A stretch of 64,000 nucleotides of DNA, taken from positions 1,178,001 through 1,242,000 of the forward strand of contig NZ_JAEVLS010000001.1 in the NCBI RefSeq assembly GCF_016801985.1, read 5' to 3'. Shown piece by piece: positions 51,154 through 59,578 of this stretch. Position numbers and translations under genes: made by a program. Origin of the DNA: Steroidobacter gossypii. Lineage in GTDB: Bacteria; Pseudomonadota; Gammaproteobacteria; Steroidobacterales; Steroidobacteraceae. The stretch's first letter is position 1. Every line of letters starts with the position of its first letter. Below the pieces are notes generated by a model. That model had not been told where the DNA came from. It saw nothing but the letters and a program-made list of their open reading frames with translations, and made no database searches.

Positions 51154-53321
51154 ACCGGTTCCAGATTTGCGTACGCCAGCATCAGCCACTTGGGGCCCTG
51201 GCGCTCGAAATTCACTTGCACGCGCGCGTGGTGCCCGTCGCCTTCGAGCTCGAGCACGACGCCTTCACCGTACTTGCCATGGCGCACACGCTGGCCGAGG
51301 CGCACCCCGCCGACAGTGGACGCTTCTTCGCGCAACTGACTACCCATCCCACTGCGACGTGGCGCGTAGATCGGCCTCGAGATCTGAATGCGCGGCCGGA
51401 TCTCTTCCAGCAACTGCGCAGGAATTTCCCGGATGAAACGCGAAGGCGTGCCGTAGCTGTCGACGCCATGCAGACGGCGTTGCTCGGCGTATGTGAGATA
51501 CAGCTGTTTCATGGCGCGCGTCGTGCCCACATAGCAAAGGCGCCGTTCTTCTTCGAGCCCGTCGACATCGCTGATCGAGCGCTGGTGCGGAAACAAGCCG
51601 TCTTCCATGCCGCACAGGAATACCACTGGAAACTCCAGACCTTTGGCCGAGTGCAGCGTCATCATCTGCACCGCGTCCTCGCCGGCGCCGGCTTGTTCCT
51701 CTCCCGATTCGAGCACGGCATGCGACAGGAAGTTGGCCAGCGGCGAGGCCTCGGTATCGCCTTCGGGCTCATAGCCGCGAGCCGCCGACACCAATTCGTT
51801 CAAGTTGTCCACGCGAGCTTCGCCGCGATCGCCTTTCTCCTGCTGATAGTGGGCCATCAGGCCGCTCGCATGGATGACGTGATCCACCTGCTCGTGCAGC
51901 GGCAGCGTCCGTGTCTGTTGATCCAGCTGTTCGATCAACAGCATGAAGCCATGCAATGCCTGGCCGCCGCGTGGGCCGACTTCTTTGATGCTGGCGCCGG
52001 CGGCTTCCCACATCGAGCATGCGTTGGCGCGGGCATAGTTGCGCACCATGTCGAGCGTCTTGTTGCCGATGCCGCGCGTCGGCAGGTTCACGATGCGTTC
52101 GAACGACGCATCGTCGGTGCGATTGAACATCAGCCGCAAATAACCAAGCGCGTCCTTGATTTCGGCACGCTCGAAGAACCGCAAGCCGCCGTACACGCGA
52201 TACGGAATGCGATAGTTCAGCAGCGCCTCTTCGAAGGTTCGCGATTGCGCGTTGGAGCGATACAGGATGGCGCATTCACTGCGCAGCCCGCCCTTCATCA
52301 CGTACTCGCGGATGCGGTTGATGACGAAGTCCGCTTCGTCGCGCTCATTGAACGCAGCGTACAGTCTGACGGGGTCGCCTTGTTCGCCGCTGGTCCAGAG
52401 ATTCTTGCCGAGACGGCCGCTGTTGTTGGCGATCAGCGCGTTGGCGGCGGCCAGGATGTTGCCCGTCGAGCGATAGTTCTGCTCCAGGCGAAACATTTGC
52501 ACGTGGGGATAATCGCGGCGGTACTGCTGCAGGTTCTCCACCCGTGCGCCACGCCAGCGATAAATCGACTGATCGTCGTCGCCGACCGCGAATGGCAGTC
52601 CGTCCGGACCCGCGAGCAGCTTGAGCCACAGATACTGGATCGTGTTGGTGTCCTGAAACTCGTCGATCAGCACGTGCCGGAAGCGCTGGCGATAGTGCGC
52701 CAGCAAGTCCGGCCGATCACGCCACAGCTCGTACGCACGCAGCAGCAACTCGGCGAAATCGACGACGCCGGCGCGGTCGCACTGCTCCTGATACAGCTCG
52801 TAGAGCTTGATGAACTGCCGGCGCGTCGGGTCGCCGTCATCCTTGATCTGTTTGGCGCGCAGCCCCTCGTCCTTGCGCGCATTGATGAACCACATGATCT
52901 CTTTCGGGACCCAGCGCTCCTCATCGAGGTTTTGCGCCCTCAGCAGCCGGCGGATGGCGCGCAGCTGATCGTCCGAGTCCATGATCTGGAAGCTCTGCGG
53001 CAGATTGGTGTCGCGCCAATGGATGCGGAGCAGGCGATGCGCGATTCCGTGGAAAGTGCCGATCCACAGCGGCGCGCTCGGCACCCCGAGCATGGACTCG
53101 ATACGCGCGCGCATCTCGCCCGCGGCCTTATTGGTGAAGGTTACGGCCAGGATGCCGTGCGGCGAGGCGCCTTCGACCTGCACCAGCCAGGCGACACGGT
53201 GGGTGAGCACGCGCGTCTTGCCGCTGCCTGCACCAGCCAGGACCAGCGTCGGCGCCAGGGGAGCTGCAACGGCGGCTCGCTGCGCGTCGTTAAGTCCTTC
53301 AAGTAAAGGGGAAACGTCCAG
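51150..53321 (-). CDS. uvrD: DNA helicase II (UvrD), probable CTG start
   Basis: 723 residues if begun at CTG 53321 (E. coli: 720). That reads xDVSPLLEGLNDAQR, the exact UvrD N-terminus, then Walker A AGAGSGKTR. The next ordinary start, GTG at 53210, would remove Walker A. An in-frame TGA precedes the CTG by three codons, and a good GAGGA ribosome site sits before it. Helicase motifs QNYRSTGNIL, GDDDQSIYRWRGA, and VTFTNKAA are intact. It unwinds DNA in mismatch and excision repair. It overlaps trkA by 4 bases. Confidence 0.95.
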   Translation of the reverse strand: MDVSPLLEGLNDAQRAAVAAPLAPTLVLAGAGSGKTRVLTHRVAWLVQVEGASPHGILAVTFTNKAAGEMRARIESMLGVPSAPLWIGTFHGIAHRLLRIHWRDTNLPQSFQIMDSDDQLRAIRRLLRAQNLDEERWVPKEIMWFINARKDEGLRAKQIKDDGDPTRRQFIKLYELYQEQCDRAGVVDFAELLLRAYELWRDRPDLLAHYRQRFRHVLIDEFQDTNTIQYLWLKLLAGPDGLPFAVGDDDQSIYRWRGARVENLQQYRRDYPHVQMFRLEQNYRSTGNILAAANALIANNSGRLGKNLWTSGEQGDPVRLYAAFNERDEADFVINRIREYVMKGGLRSECAILYRSNAQSRTFEEALLNYRIPYRVYGGLRFFERAEIKDALGYLRLMFNRTDDASFERIVNLPTRGIGNKTLDMVRNYARANACSMWEAAGASIKEVGPRGGQALHGFMLLIEQLDQQTRTLPLHEQVDHVIHASGLMAHYQQEKGDRGEARVDNLNELVSAARGYEPEGDTEASPLANFLSHAVLESGEEQAGAGEDAVQMMTLHSAKGLEFPVVFLCGMEDGLFPHQRSISDVDGLEEERRLCYVGTTRAMKQLYLTYAEQRRLHGVDSYGTPSRFIREIPAQLLEEIRPRIQISRPIYAPRRSGMGSQLREEASTVGGVRLGQRVRHGKYGEGVVLELEGDGHHARVQVNFERQGPKWLMLAYANLEPV

Positions 53322-53550
53322 GGCGAGTCCTCACGTGGGCTAGTTTACCTCGGCAAAGAGCCACCTCAGGCACAGGGACGTGCCCGCCGCCACAGGCGGC
53401 GAGCGCAGGGGGAGAAGTCGCGCCTTTTCCCCTCTGCGCCCCAGCGCGAGTGGCAGGATGCCCGAGTCGCTGTATAAATCAGGCCGCGCATTCTAGCAGG
53501 GTGGCTGATTCAGTATGCTGTGCGGCCAGGATCGGTGCCGGGAGGCGTGC

Positions 53551-54318
53551 ATGCGTGGTTGGCGCGGGATGTTACTTTCCCCTTGCGCGGTTTTGCTGAC
53601 GATGGCGGGATGCTCCGAAGCCCCGAAATCGCCCGTTTCGGCGCCCCCGGCGACGACGTTGCCGAACGCACCGGCCGCCTCTCAGGGAACAACGACCGCG
53701 GTATCGGAGCCGCTTGCGGAGTCGGGGCTATCCATCAAGCGCGGCATCCTGACGTTGAGTCCCGATCACGGCGCTTTCCGCCCGTGCGGCGAGCAGGGCG
53801 ATCTGCTGCTGGTCGATCAAACCGATGGCGTGCTTGCCCGCACTTTCGCTGCAGAAAAGGACGCGAATGGCGCGGACCAGCCGCTGAAGTTGTATATGGA
53901 GGCATACGGCGAGCGCGTCACGGACCAGCCAGCTCCGGCCGGTTTTGCGGGTACGTTCTTGCTTGAAGAGGCGCTGTACGCGGCACCGGACGGGCAGACG
54001 CGCGGCTGTGATTCACCCGCTCAGGACTACATCGTCGCGGCCCGCGGCAACGAGCCGTTCTGGAGCGTCGAGATCACCGAGGCGGCGCTGCTTTGGCGCC
54101 AGCCCGAGGAACCAAAAGAGATCTCCATCGCCGCGCCCCTCAATCAGAACTCCGAGGGCGCCGTGAGCTACGCCGCGAGCAACGATGCTCACAAGATCGA
54201 GGTATTGATCGAGGCTCAAGCCTGCCAGGACGACATGTCGGGCGAGTACTTCGCGTACGCCGCTCGCGCCACGCTGGATGGTAAGCAGTTCGCTGGATGC
54301 GCCCGCGTCGGTGAGTAA
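53551..54318 (+). CDS. COG3650-like lipoprotein
   Basis: 255 residues. ATG at 53551, with GGGAGGCG upstream, gives a lipobox LTMAGC (Cys near 21). A Pro/Ala-rich linker is followed by an N-terminal beta domain (about 60-140) and the COG3650 domain, recognised by YIVAARGNEPFWSVEIT and a Cys pair (QACQDDMSG ... FAGC). Function is unknown; the proteins are predicted envelope proteins. It is divergent from uvrD and convergent with the VanZ-like gene (10-base gap). Confidence 0.8.
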   Translation: MRGWRGMLLSPCAVLLTMAGCSEAPKSPVSAPPATTLPNAPAASQGTTTAVSEPLAESGLSIKRGILTLSPDHGAFRPCGEQGDLLLVDQTDGVLARTFAAEKDANGADQPLKLYMEAYGERVTDQPAPAGFAGTFLLEEALYAAPDGQTRGCDSPAQDYIVAARGNEPFWSVEITEAALLWRQPEEPKEISIAAPLNQNSEGAVSYAASNDAHKIEVLIEAQACQDDMSGEYFAYAARATLDGKQFAGCARVGE

Positions 54319-54328
54319 CTGCGGGCGA

Positions 54329-55549
54329 TCACCGTTCCCGCAAGGATAGATTGCCCGTCGCGCCCTCGAGTCCACCTGGGCGTCGACGTCGATACAAGGA
54401 GCGGAATATCAGCCCGATCAGCAGCGCCAGCAGCGGATCGGTGATGGAAGCATGCTCGGCGGGCAGCCAGATCTGCAGCAGTTCGACGCTCGTGGCTACG
54501 GTCAGCATCACGCCGAACGCGAAGTCGGTGGATGCGCCCCATTCGCGCACCACCCAGAGCAGCGCGCCATACAGAAACAGTTTGCCGAACAGTTGCACCC
54601 AGTCGATGGCCGCCAGATCCCAGCCGGTTTCGGCGAACACCAGGAACGGCCAGAAATCGAACTGCGCCACCTGCGGCGAGAAGTCGAACGGGGCCAGCTC
54701 CTCGATGACGAGCAGCGCGACGACCGCCAGCACCAGGGTCGCCCGGCGTGGCCGAGGCCGCAGCCGATGCATCAACACCACCATCGGCAGCAGCAACAAC
54801 AACGCCAGCAGCTCGGCGGGCACGAACGTTTGATTCGCCATCACCAGGCGTCCGATCAGCACGGTCGCCATCAGCAGCAACAATGTTTCCAAGCGCCGTG
54901 GGCGGCTCACCAGCGCGGCCACCGCCTGATTCACCACCAACCAGCAGGTGAGAAAGATCAGCACGGTGATGAAATCGAAGCTGGGATTGAACAGCGGTCG
55001 CAACGCCGCCTTCAACTTGCCCAGATCGAACTGCGGCACGAACGGCGCGAATCGCCACGCGAGCCATAGACCGATCAACAGCGCGGCGCCAGGATCCCGT
55101 GTTTGCTTTTCTGCACGAGCTGGCAGATGCATCAGATGAGTCAGCGCAGCCCAGCCCACGCCTCCTACCGCACCCAGGAAGGTGCCTCCGGAATTCAGCA
55201 CCAGATCCGTGAGACTGGGTACGCGCCTCGACACGTACACCTGCGCCACTTCGATTGCGAGCGACAGCAACGTGCCGAGCAAGGTCGCGATAGTCAGCGA
55301 AGGGCCGCGGCGCAACCGCTCGTTCAGCCACAGATACAAACAAAAGCCGAGCGGCAGATACAGCAGGACGTTGGAAATGCGATCGCCGCGACCGGCGCGG
55401 GCCCATGACAGCTGGCGCAGCGCTCCCAGCAGGTCGTCCTGGGCGTCGAGTTTGAAATTGAAGGGATACAGCGAACCGTAGGCGATCAGCGCGATCACCG
55501 CCGCCGTCAGCCAGGGAATGAAGCTTCGTGGTGTGCGCGCCGGGGCCAC
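54329..55549 (-). CDS. VanZ-like membrane protein with two repeated modules
   Basis: 406 residues with about ten hydrophobic segments. The N-terminal half contains the VanZ pattern RISNVLLYLPLGFCLYLW, then SLAIEVAQVYVSRRVPSLTDLVLNSGG. The C-terminal half repeats it: LFLYGALLWVVREW, then TSVELLQIWLPAEHASITDPLLAL. VanZ proteins are linked to envelope stress or teicoplanin tolerance in other bacteria, with no known biochemical role. The start is GTG at 55549; there is no ATG nearby. The ctaB stop is 16 bases away. Confidence 0.82.
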   Translation of the reverse strand: MAPARTPRSFIPWLTAAVIALIAYGSLYPFNFKLDAQDDLLGALRQLSWARAGRGDRISNVLLYLPLGFCLYLWLNERLRRGPSLTIATLLGTLLSLAIEVAQVYVSRRVPSLTDLVLNSGGTFLGAVGGVGWAALTHLMHLPARAEKQTRDPGAALLIGLWLAWRFAPFVPQFDLGKLKAALRPLFNPSFDFITVLIFLTCWLVVNQAVAALVSRPRRLETLLLLMATVLIGRLVMANQTFVPAELLALLLLLPMVVLMHRLRPRPRRATLVLAVVALLVIEELAPFDFSPQVAQFDFWPFLVFAETGWDLAAIDWVQLFGKLFLYGALLWVVREWGASTDFAFGVMLTVATSVELLQIWLPAEHASITDPLLALLIGLIFRSLYRRRRPGGLEGATGNLSLRER

Positions 55550-55565
55550 GATGGGAGCGGCGTCC

Positions 55566-56471
55566 CTACAGCAACCTTATGGTCACGTAGTGATCGATCA
55601 ACAACGCAGCGAACAGCAAGGCCAGGTAGGTGATCGAGAAACCGAAAGTTCGCATCGGCAGACGGGCGTCCTGACGCACCTTCAACTGCAGAGCGCGGAA
55701 CAGGAACACGCCGCCGAGAATCACGGCCGCGGCTAAATAGAGCAGACCGCTCATGCCGGTGAGATACGGCAACAAGGTCACGATCACCAGCAGAATCGTG
55801 TACAGCAGGATATGCAGCCGTGTGAAGTCGCTGCTATAGGCGACTGGCAGCATGGGAATGCCGGCCTTCGCATATTCATCGCGGCGAGCGATGGCCAGCG
55901 CCCAGAAATGCGGCGGCGTCCACGTGAAGATGATCAGGAACAACAACAACGCGTGTGGATCCACCGAGCCCGTCACGGCCGTCCAGCCGAGCACGGGAGG
56001 AGCCGCGCCGGCCGCGCCGCCGATGACGATGTTCTGCGGAGTCGCATGCTTGAGCCACACCGTGTAGATCACGGCGTAGCCGATCAACGAGCAGAACGTG
56101 AGGACGGCTGTCAGTGCATTCACACAACCCGATAACAACACCATCGACACCACGCCAAGCACGAGGGCGTAGCCAAGCGCCTGTCGCTCGGTGACATGGC
56201 CGGTGGGCAGCGGACGATTGCGCGTGCGTGCCATCTGCTCGTCGAAACGGCGGTCCAGCACGTGATTGACGGCGGCGGCGGACGAAGCAGCGAGGGCGAT
56301 GCCCAGCGTGCCGAAAATCAGGGCATTCAGCGGCGGCAGACCCGGCGCCGCCAGGAACATGCCGGCAACGGCCGTGAACATGATCAGCATGACCACGCGC
56401 GGCTTGCCCAGCTCGTAGTAGTCGCGCCAGGAGGCGGCCGGCTGAAATGAAGAAGTTTCCACGGCGGACAT
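55566..56471 (-). CDS. cyoE: Protoheme IX farnesyltransferase (heme O synthase)
   Basis: 301 residues with about eight or nine membrane segments. The two Asp-rich motifs are [20 protein letters not shown] and [17 protein letters not shown] (prenyl diphosphate/Mg binding). The enzyme converts heme B to heme O in the inner membrane. ATG at 56471 is preferred to a TTG seven codons upstream. It is 95 bases downstream of ctaA, and is the end of the oxidase cluster. Confidence 0.95.
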   Translation of the reverse strand: MSAVETSSFQPAASWRDYYELGKPRVVMLIMFTAVAGMFLAAPGLPPLNALIFGTLGIALAASSAAAVNHVLDRRFDEQMARTRNRPLPTGHVTERQALGYALVLGVVSMVLLSGCVNALTAVLTFCSLIGYAVIYTVWLKHATPQNIVIGGAAGAAPPVLGWTAVTGSVDPHALLLFLIIFTWTPPHFWALAIARRDEYAKAGIPMLPVAYSSDFTRLHILLYTILLVIVTLLPYLTGMSGLLYLAAAVILGGVFLFRALQLKVRQDARLPMRTFGFSITYLALLFAALLIDHYVTIRLL

Positions 56472-56566
56472 AGGGATGGCGTCGGTGACCAACGGCGGAT
56501 TCTACAGATAAGCGCTGGCGCTTGCCGGTGAGTCGGGTCCGGCCCCCTGCCGTCGATCGCCCAGGA

Positions 56567-57562
56567 CTAACGTAACAATCTGTTCATCCGCACTGTCGCG
56601 AGCAGCAACAGCGCCGCGACGCCGTTATGTGCAGTGGCCAACGACAGCGGCAACGCGCGCATCACCATGATCGGGCCGAGAATCAGCTGCGCGACAAGCA
56701 CCAGGCCAAGTAGCGCACCCGCAGTCCGCACCGCCGGCGAGGCGCCTCGAAGCCATGCCAATACGCTCAGCGCTCCCAGAATCAGAGCGGCGGCAATGGC
56801 GCCGAGCCGGTGAACGAAATGAATGGCCACGCGCGCGGGGTGATCGAGCACGCCGCCTTCGTAATCGATGCCCAGGCCACGCCACAGCACGAACGCGTCC
56901 TGCACGTCCATCTCCGGCCAGTAGCTGTTCTGGCAGGTCGGAAAGTCCGGGCAGGCGAGGGCGGCGTAGTTGCTGCTGGTCCAGCCGCCGAGCATGATTT
57001 GCAAAGCCAGCACCACCAGGCCCACACCCGCCAGTTTGCGCAGGCCATGACTAGCCGGAGTGGACCGATCGGCCGGCTCGCTCGGTCGCATTGCCAGCCA
57101 GCCGAGCAGCGACAGCGTCGCCAGCCCGCCCACCAGATGCAACACCACGATCAGCGGCTTGAGCAGCAGCGTTACGGTCCACATGCCCAGCAGACCCTGG
57201 AAGATCACCAGCGCCACCAATGCGACCGGCAACGCCACCGGCTGCTGTGGATCCTGGCGATTGCGGATGGCCAGCCCGGCCAGCACCAGGATCAGCAAAC
57301 CCAGGCCCGAGGCGAAGTATCGATGCACCATCTCCTTGATGGCCTTGTGATACTCGAACGGCCGATGCGGGAAGGCCTGATTCACGGCATCGACGTTCTC
57401 GGCGGCGCTGCCCGCGGTCAGATGGCCATAACAGCCCGGCCAGTCCGGACAGCCCAGGCCCGCGGCGCTCAGGCGCACCCAGGCGCCCAGCACGACCACG
57501 AGCAGCGCGAGCAGCACGCCGGCGAGCGCCAGGCGGCGAAACAGGATCAAACGTGATGTCAT
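56567..57562 (-). CDS. ctaA: Heme A synthase (COX15/CtaA)
   Basis: 331 residues with about eight membrane segments arranged as two four-helix halves. Two loops carry cysteine pairs, GLGCPDWPGCYG and ALACPDFPTCQN, and the histidines of the heme sites include HRYFASG and HFVHRLGA. It oxidises heme O to heme A for subunit I. ATG at 57562 is preferred. The gene follows a 171-base structured gap after subunit IV. Confidence 0.95.
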   Translation of the reverse strand: MTSRLILFRRLALAGVLLALLVVVLGAWVRLSAAGLGCPDWPGCYGHLTAGSAAENVDAVNQAFPHRPFEYHKAIKEMVHRYFASGLGLLILVLAGLAIRNRQDPQQPVALPVALVALVIFQGLLGMWTVTLLLKPLIVVLHLVGGLATLSLLGWLAMRPSEPADRSTPASHGLRKLAGVGLVVLALQIMLGGWTSSNYAALACPDFPTCQNSYWPEMDVQDAFVLWRGLGIDYEGGVLDHPARVAIHFVHRLGAIAAALILGALSVLAWLRGASPAVRTAGALLGLVLVAQLILGPIMVMRALPLSLATAHNGVAALLLLATVRMNRLLR

Positions 57563-57600
57563 GAACGGCGGCGTCAAACAGCGACTTTGAGCGGGGGTGA

Positions 57601-57719
57601 GCGCGGCTGCCCTTTCAAGGCGACTCAACGTCGCCTTGAACCGCGCGAACGACGGTACACGGATGTACCGGCTGGCCGAGGCTCCAAGGACGGCTGCTTG
57701 AGGCGAGCAATCCTCGGCC
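57601..57719. repeat. Multi-hairpin intergenic element (subunit IV-ctaA)
   Basis: Three inverted repeats follow one another: TTCAAGGCGAC / GTCGCCTTGAA (57614-57624, 57630-57640) with outer arms GCGCGG / CCGCGC (57601-57606, 57641-57646); CGGTACA / TGTACCG (57653-57659, 57664-57670); and GGCCGAGG / CCTCGGCC (57674-57681, 57712-57719). They fill most of the gap and would form RNA stems in the leftward transcript. Terminator, processing site or dispersed repeat are all possible. Confidence 0.6.
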
Positions 57720-57733
57720 CCAAATTGTAGATG

Positions 57734-58144
57734 CTAATTCACGAACGACGCCAGCCGGGTCAGGAAGGTGTAATCGCCCTCGATCGCCATCAGCGCGATC
57801 AACACCAGCAAGGCCAGCGGCGGCACCAGAATGGCCAGCTTCAGCGCCAGCCGTTCCCAGGCCATGTGCATGAACACCGCGACGATGACGCTCGCCTTGA
57901 GGAACATGAAAACCAGGATCAGCGTCCAGCGCAGCGCGCCCTGCAGTTGCAGATAATCGACCAGGTAGGAGAAGGCGCTGAATACGAACAACAGCACCCA
58001 GACCCAGAGATACAGTTTGATTGGGTGCTGCTGGCCTTCTGCGTGCTCACCCGCGTGTCCAGATGCATGTCCAGTCGCACGGGGCGCGGAGTGTTCCCCG
58101 TGCGACTGTTCCGGAACGGACTCCTGACGTACCGCCTGGTCCAT
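57734..58144 (-). CDS. Cytochrome c oxidase subunit IV family protein
   Basis: 136 residues from ATG at 58144. A His-rich, polar N-terminus (HGEHSAPRATGHASGHAGEHAEGQQH) precedes three membrane segments (about 46-65, 70-90, 100-125; LILVFMFLKASVIVAVFMHM). This is the CyoD/CoxIV-type small subunit of heme-copper oxidases. It follows subunit III by 41 bases. The His-rich tail is unusual and could bind metal. Confidence 0.85.
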   Translation of the reverse strand: MDQAVRQESVPEQSHGEHSAPRATGHASGHAGEHAEGQQHPIKLYLWVWVLLFVFSAFSYLVDYLQLQGALRWTLILVFMFLKASVIVAVFMHMAWERLALKLAILVPPLALLVLIALMAIEGDYTFLTRLASFVN

Positions 58145-58185
58145 GCTCGCTCCCGATTGCTGCGTGGTTACAGTCGCCACAGTGC

Positions 58186-58860
58186 TCACCACAAATAGAA
58201 GAATGCGAAAATGAACACCCACACCAGATCGACGAAGTGCCAGTACAGCCCGGCGATCTCGACGGTTTCGTAAGTACCCTTGCGATCGTAGAACCCGCTC
58301 AGCACGCGCCACGCGACCACCGTGAGATAAACCACGCCGCCGCTCACGTGCAGGCCGTGAAAGCCGGTGATCATGAAAAAGGCCGAGCCGAATTGCGCCG
58401 CGCCCATCGGATTGCCCCACGGACGCACGCCTTCCTCCACGATCAGCTTGGTCCACTCGAACGCCTGCATGCCGACGAAGGCCAGACCCAGCGCCGCGGT
58501 TGCAAACATCAGCAGCGCGGTTCGCTTGCGATCGCGCCGGTAGCCGAAATTCACCGCCATGGCCATGGTGCCGCTGCTGGTGATGAGCACCATGGTCATG
58601 ATCGCGATCAGCAGCAGTGGAATGTGCTGGCCCGCGACGGTGAGTGCGAACACTTCACTTGGGTTGGGCCACGTATCGAGCGTCGACATGCGCACGTTCA
58701 TGTACGACGTGAGGAAACAAGTGAAGATAAAGGTGTCCGAGAGCAGGAAGATCCACATCATGGCCTTGCCCCACGGCACCGGGAACGCCTGTTTGTCGGC
58801 GGACCAGTCCGCGGCCACGCCTCGAAAGCCGGGTTCCAACGTCGTCGGGTTATTGCTCAT
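58186..58860 (-). CDS. ctaE: Cytochrome c oxidase subunit III
   Basis: 224 residues with about five to six membrane segments. COX3 marks are SDTFIFTCFLTSY, FEWTKLIVEEG, FFMITGFHGLHVSGGVV and GLYWHFVDLVWVFIF. It stabilises subunit I and the proton channel. It is shorter than seven-helix mitochondrial COX3, as in many bacterial caa3 and bo3 enzymes. It follows a second COX3-like gene by 22 bases. Confidence 0.92.
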   Translation of the reverse strand: MSNNPTTLEPGFRGVAADWSADKQAFPVPWGKAMMWIFLLSDTFIFTCFLTSYMNVRMSTLDTWPNPSEVFALTVAGQHIPLLLIAIMTMVLITSSGTMAMAVNFGYRRDRKRTALLMFATAALGLAFVGMQAFEWTKLIVEEGVRPWGNPMGAAQFGSAFFMITGFHGLHVSGGVVYLTVVAWRVLSGFYDRKGTYETVEIAGLYWHFVDLVWVFIFAFFYLW

Positions 58861-58882
58861 GTTGCTCTCTCACGTCGCCAAT

Positions 58883-59578
58883 TCACGTCGATAGCAGGAC
58901 AGCGAACAGACCCAGCCACACCAGCAACAGGTAATGCCAATAGACGGTGGTGAGCTCGACGCTCAAGCGCACGTCGATCAACTCCACGTCTTTACGCAGC
59001 GAGCGCACCAAGGTGCGCGCCCACACCACCAGTCCGCCCAACAGATGCAAGCCATGGACGGCAGTGAGCACGTAAAAGAACGCGACCGCCGGATTCGCCG
59101 GCGAGAACAGCTCCGAATAACGCAGCTCGCGCCACGCAAGCCACTGCCCGATCAGGAAAGCGATGGTCAGCAACCCAGCAGCAAACAAACACACTCGAGT
59201 TTGCTCGGCCTGGCCGCGGGCCACCGCGGAGCGTGCCCACTGCATCGCGACGCTGCCTAGAATCAGCAGCACCGTGTTGAACCAGAGAATGGAAGGATCG
59301 CGAATCGCCGCCCAATCGCCCACGCCGCCGCCCGGCATCCCGTGCCCGGCATGTTGACCCATGCGCATGTAGTACGCGGACACGAACAAACAAAACAGCG
59401 AAGTGATGACCGCAAGAAACACCCACAGGCCGACCCGCTTCGGCGAAAACGGAAAAGCGCCGCCTTCGGGCGTGGCCGCGACCTGCTTCTCCCACGGCTT
59501 GGCGCGGAATCGGGTGACCAGCACGATCCAGACGATGATGCCCGTCGCCAGAGCCGCGTATGCGACGGTCAAGCTCAT
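58883..59578 (-). CDS. Second cytochrome c oxidase subunit III-like protein
   Basis: 231 residues with about six to seven membrane segments. The COX3 signature recurs as VLTAVHGLHLLGGLVVW and VELTTVYWHYLLLVWLGLF, as in the neighbouring gene, but overall identity looks low. The ATG shares four bases with the subunit I stop. Two COX3-like genes in tandem appear in some caa3-type operons; the division of labour is unknown. Confidence 0.85.
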   Translation of the reverse strand: MSLTVAYAALATGIIVWIVLVTRFRAKPWEKQVAATPEGGAFPFSPKRVGLWVFLAVITSLFCLFVSAYYMRMGQHAGHGMPGGGVGDWAAIRDPSILWFNTVLLILGSVAMQWARSAVARGQAEQTRVCLFAAGLLTIAFLIGQWLAWRELRYSELFSPANPAVAFFYVLTAVHGLHLLGGLVVWARTLVRSLRKDVELIDVRLSVELTTVYWHYLLLVWLGLFAVLLST

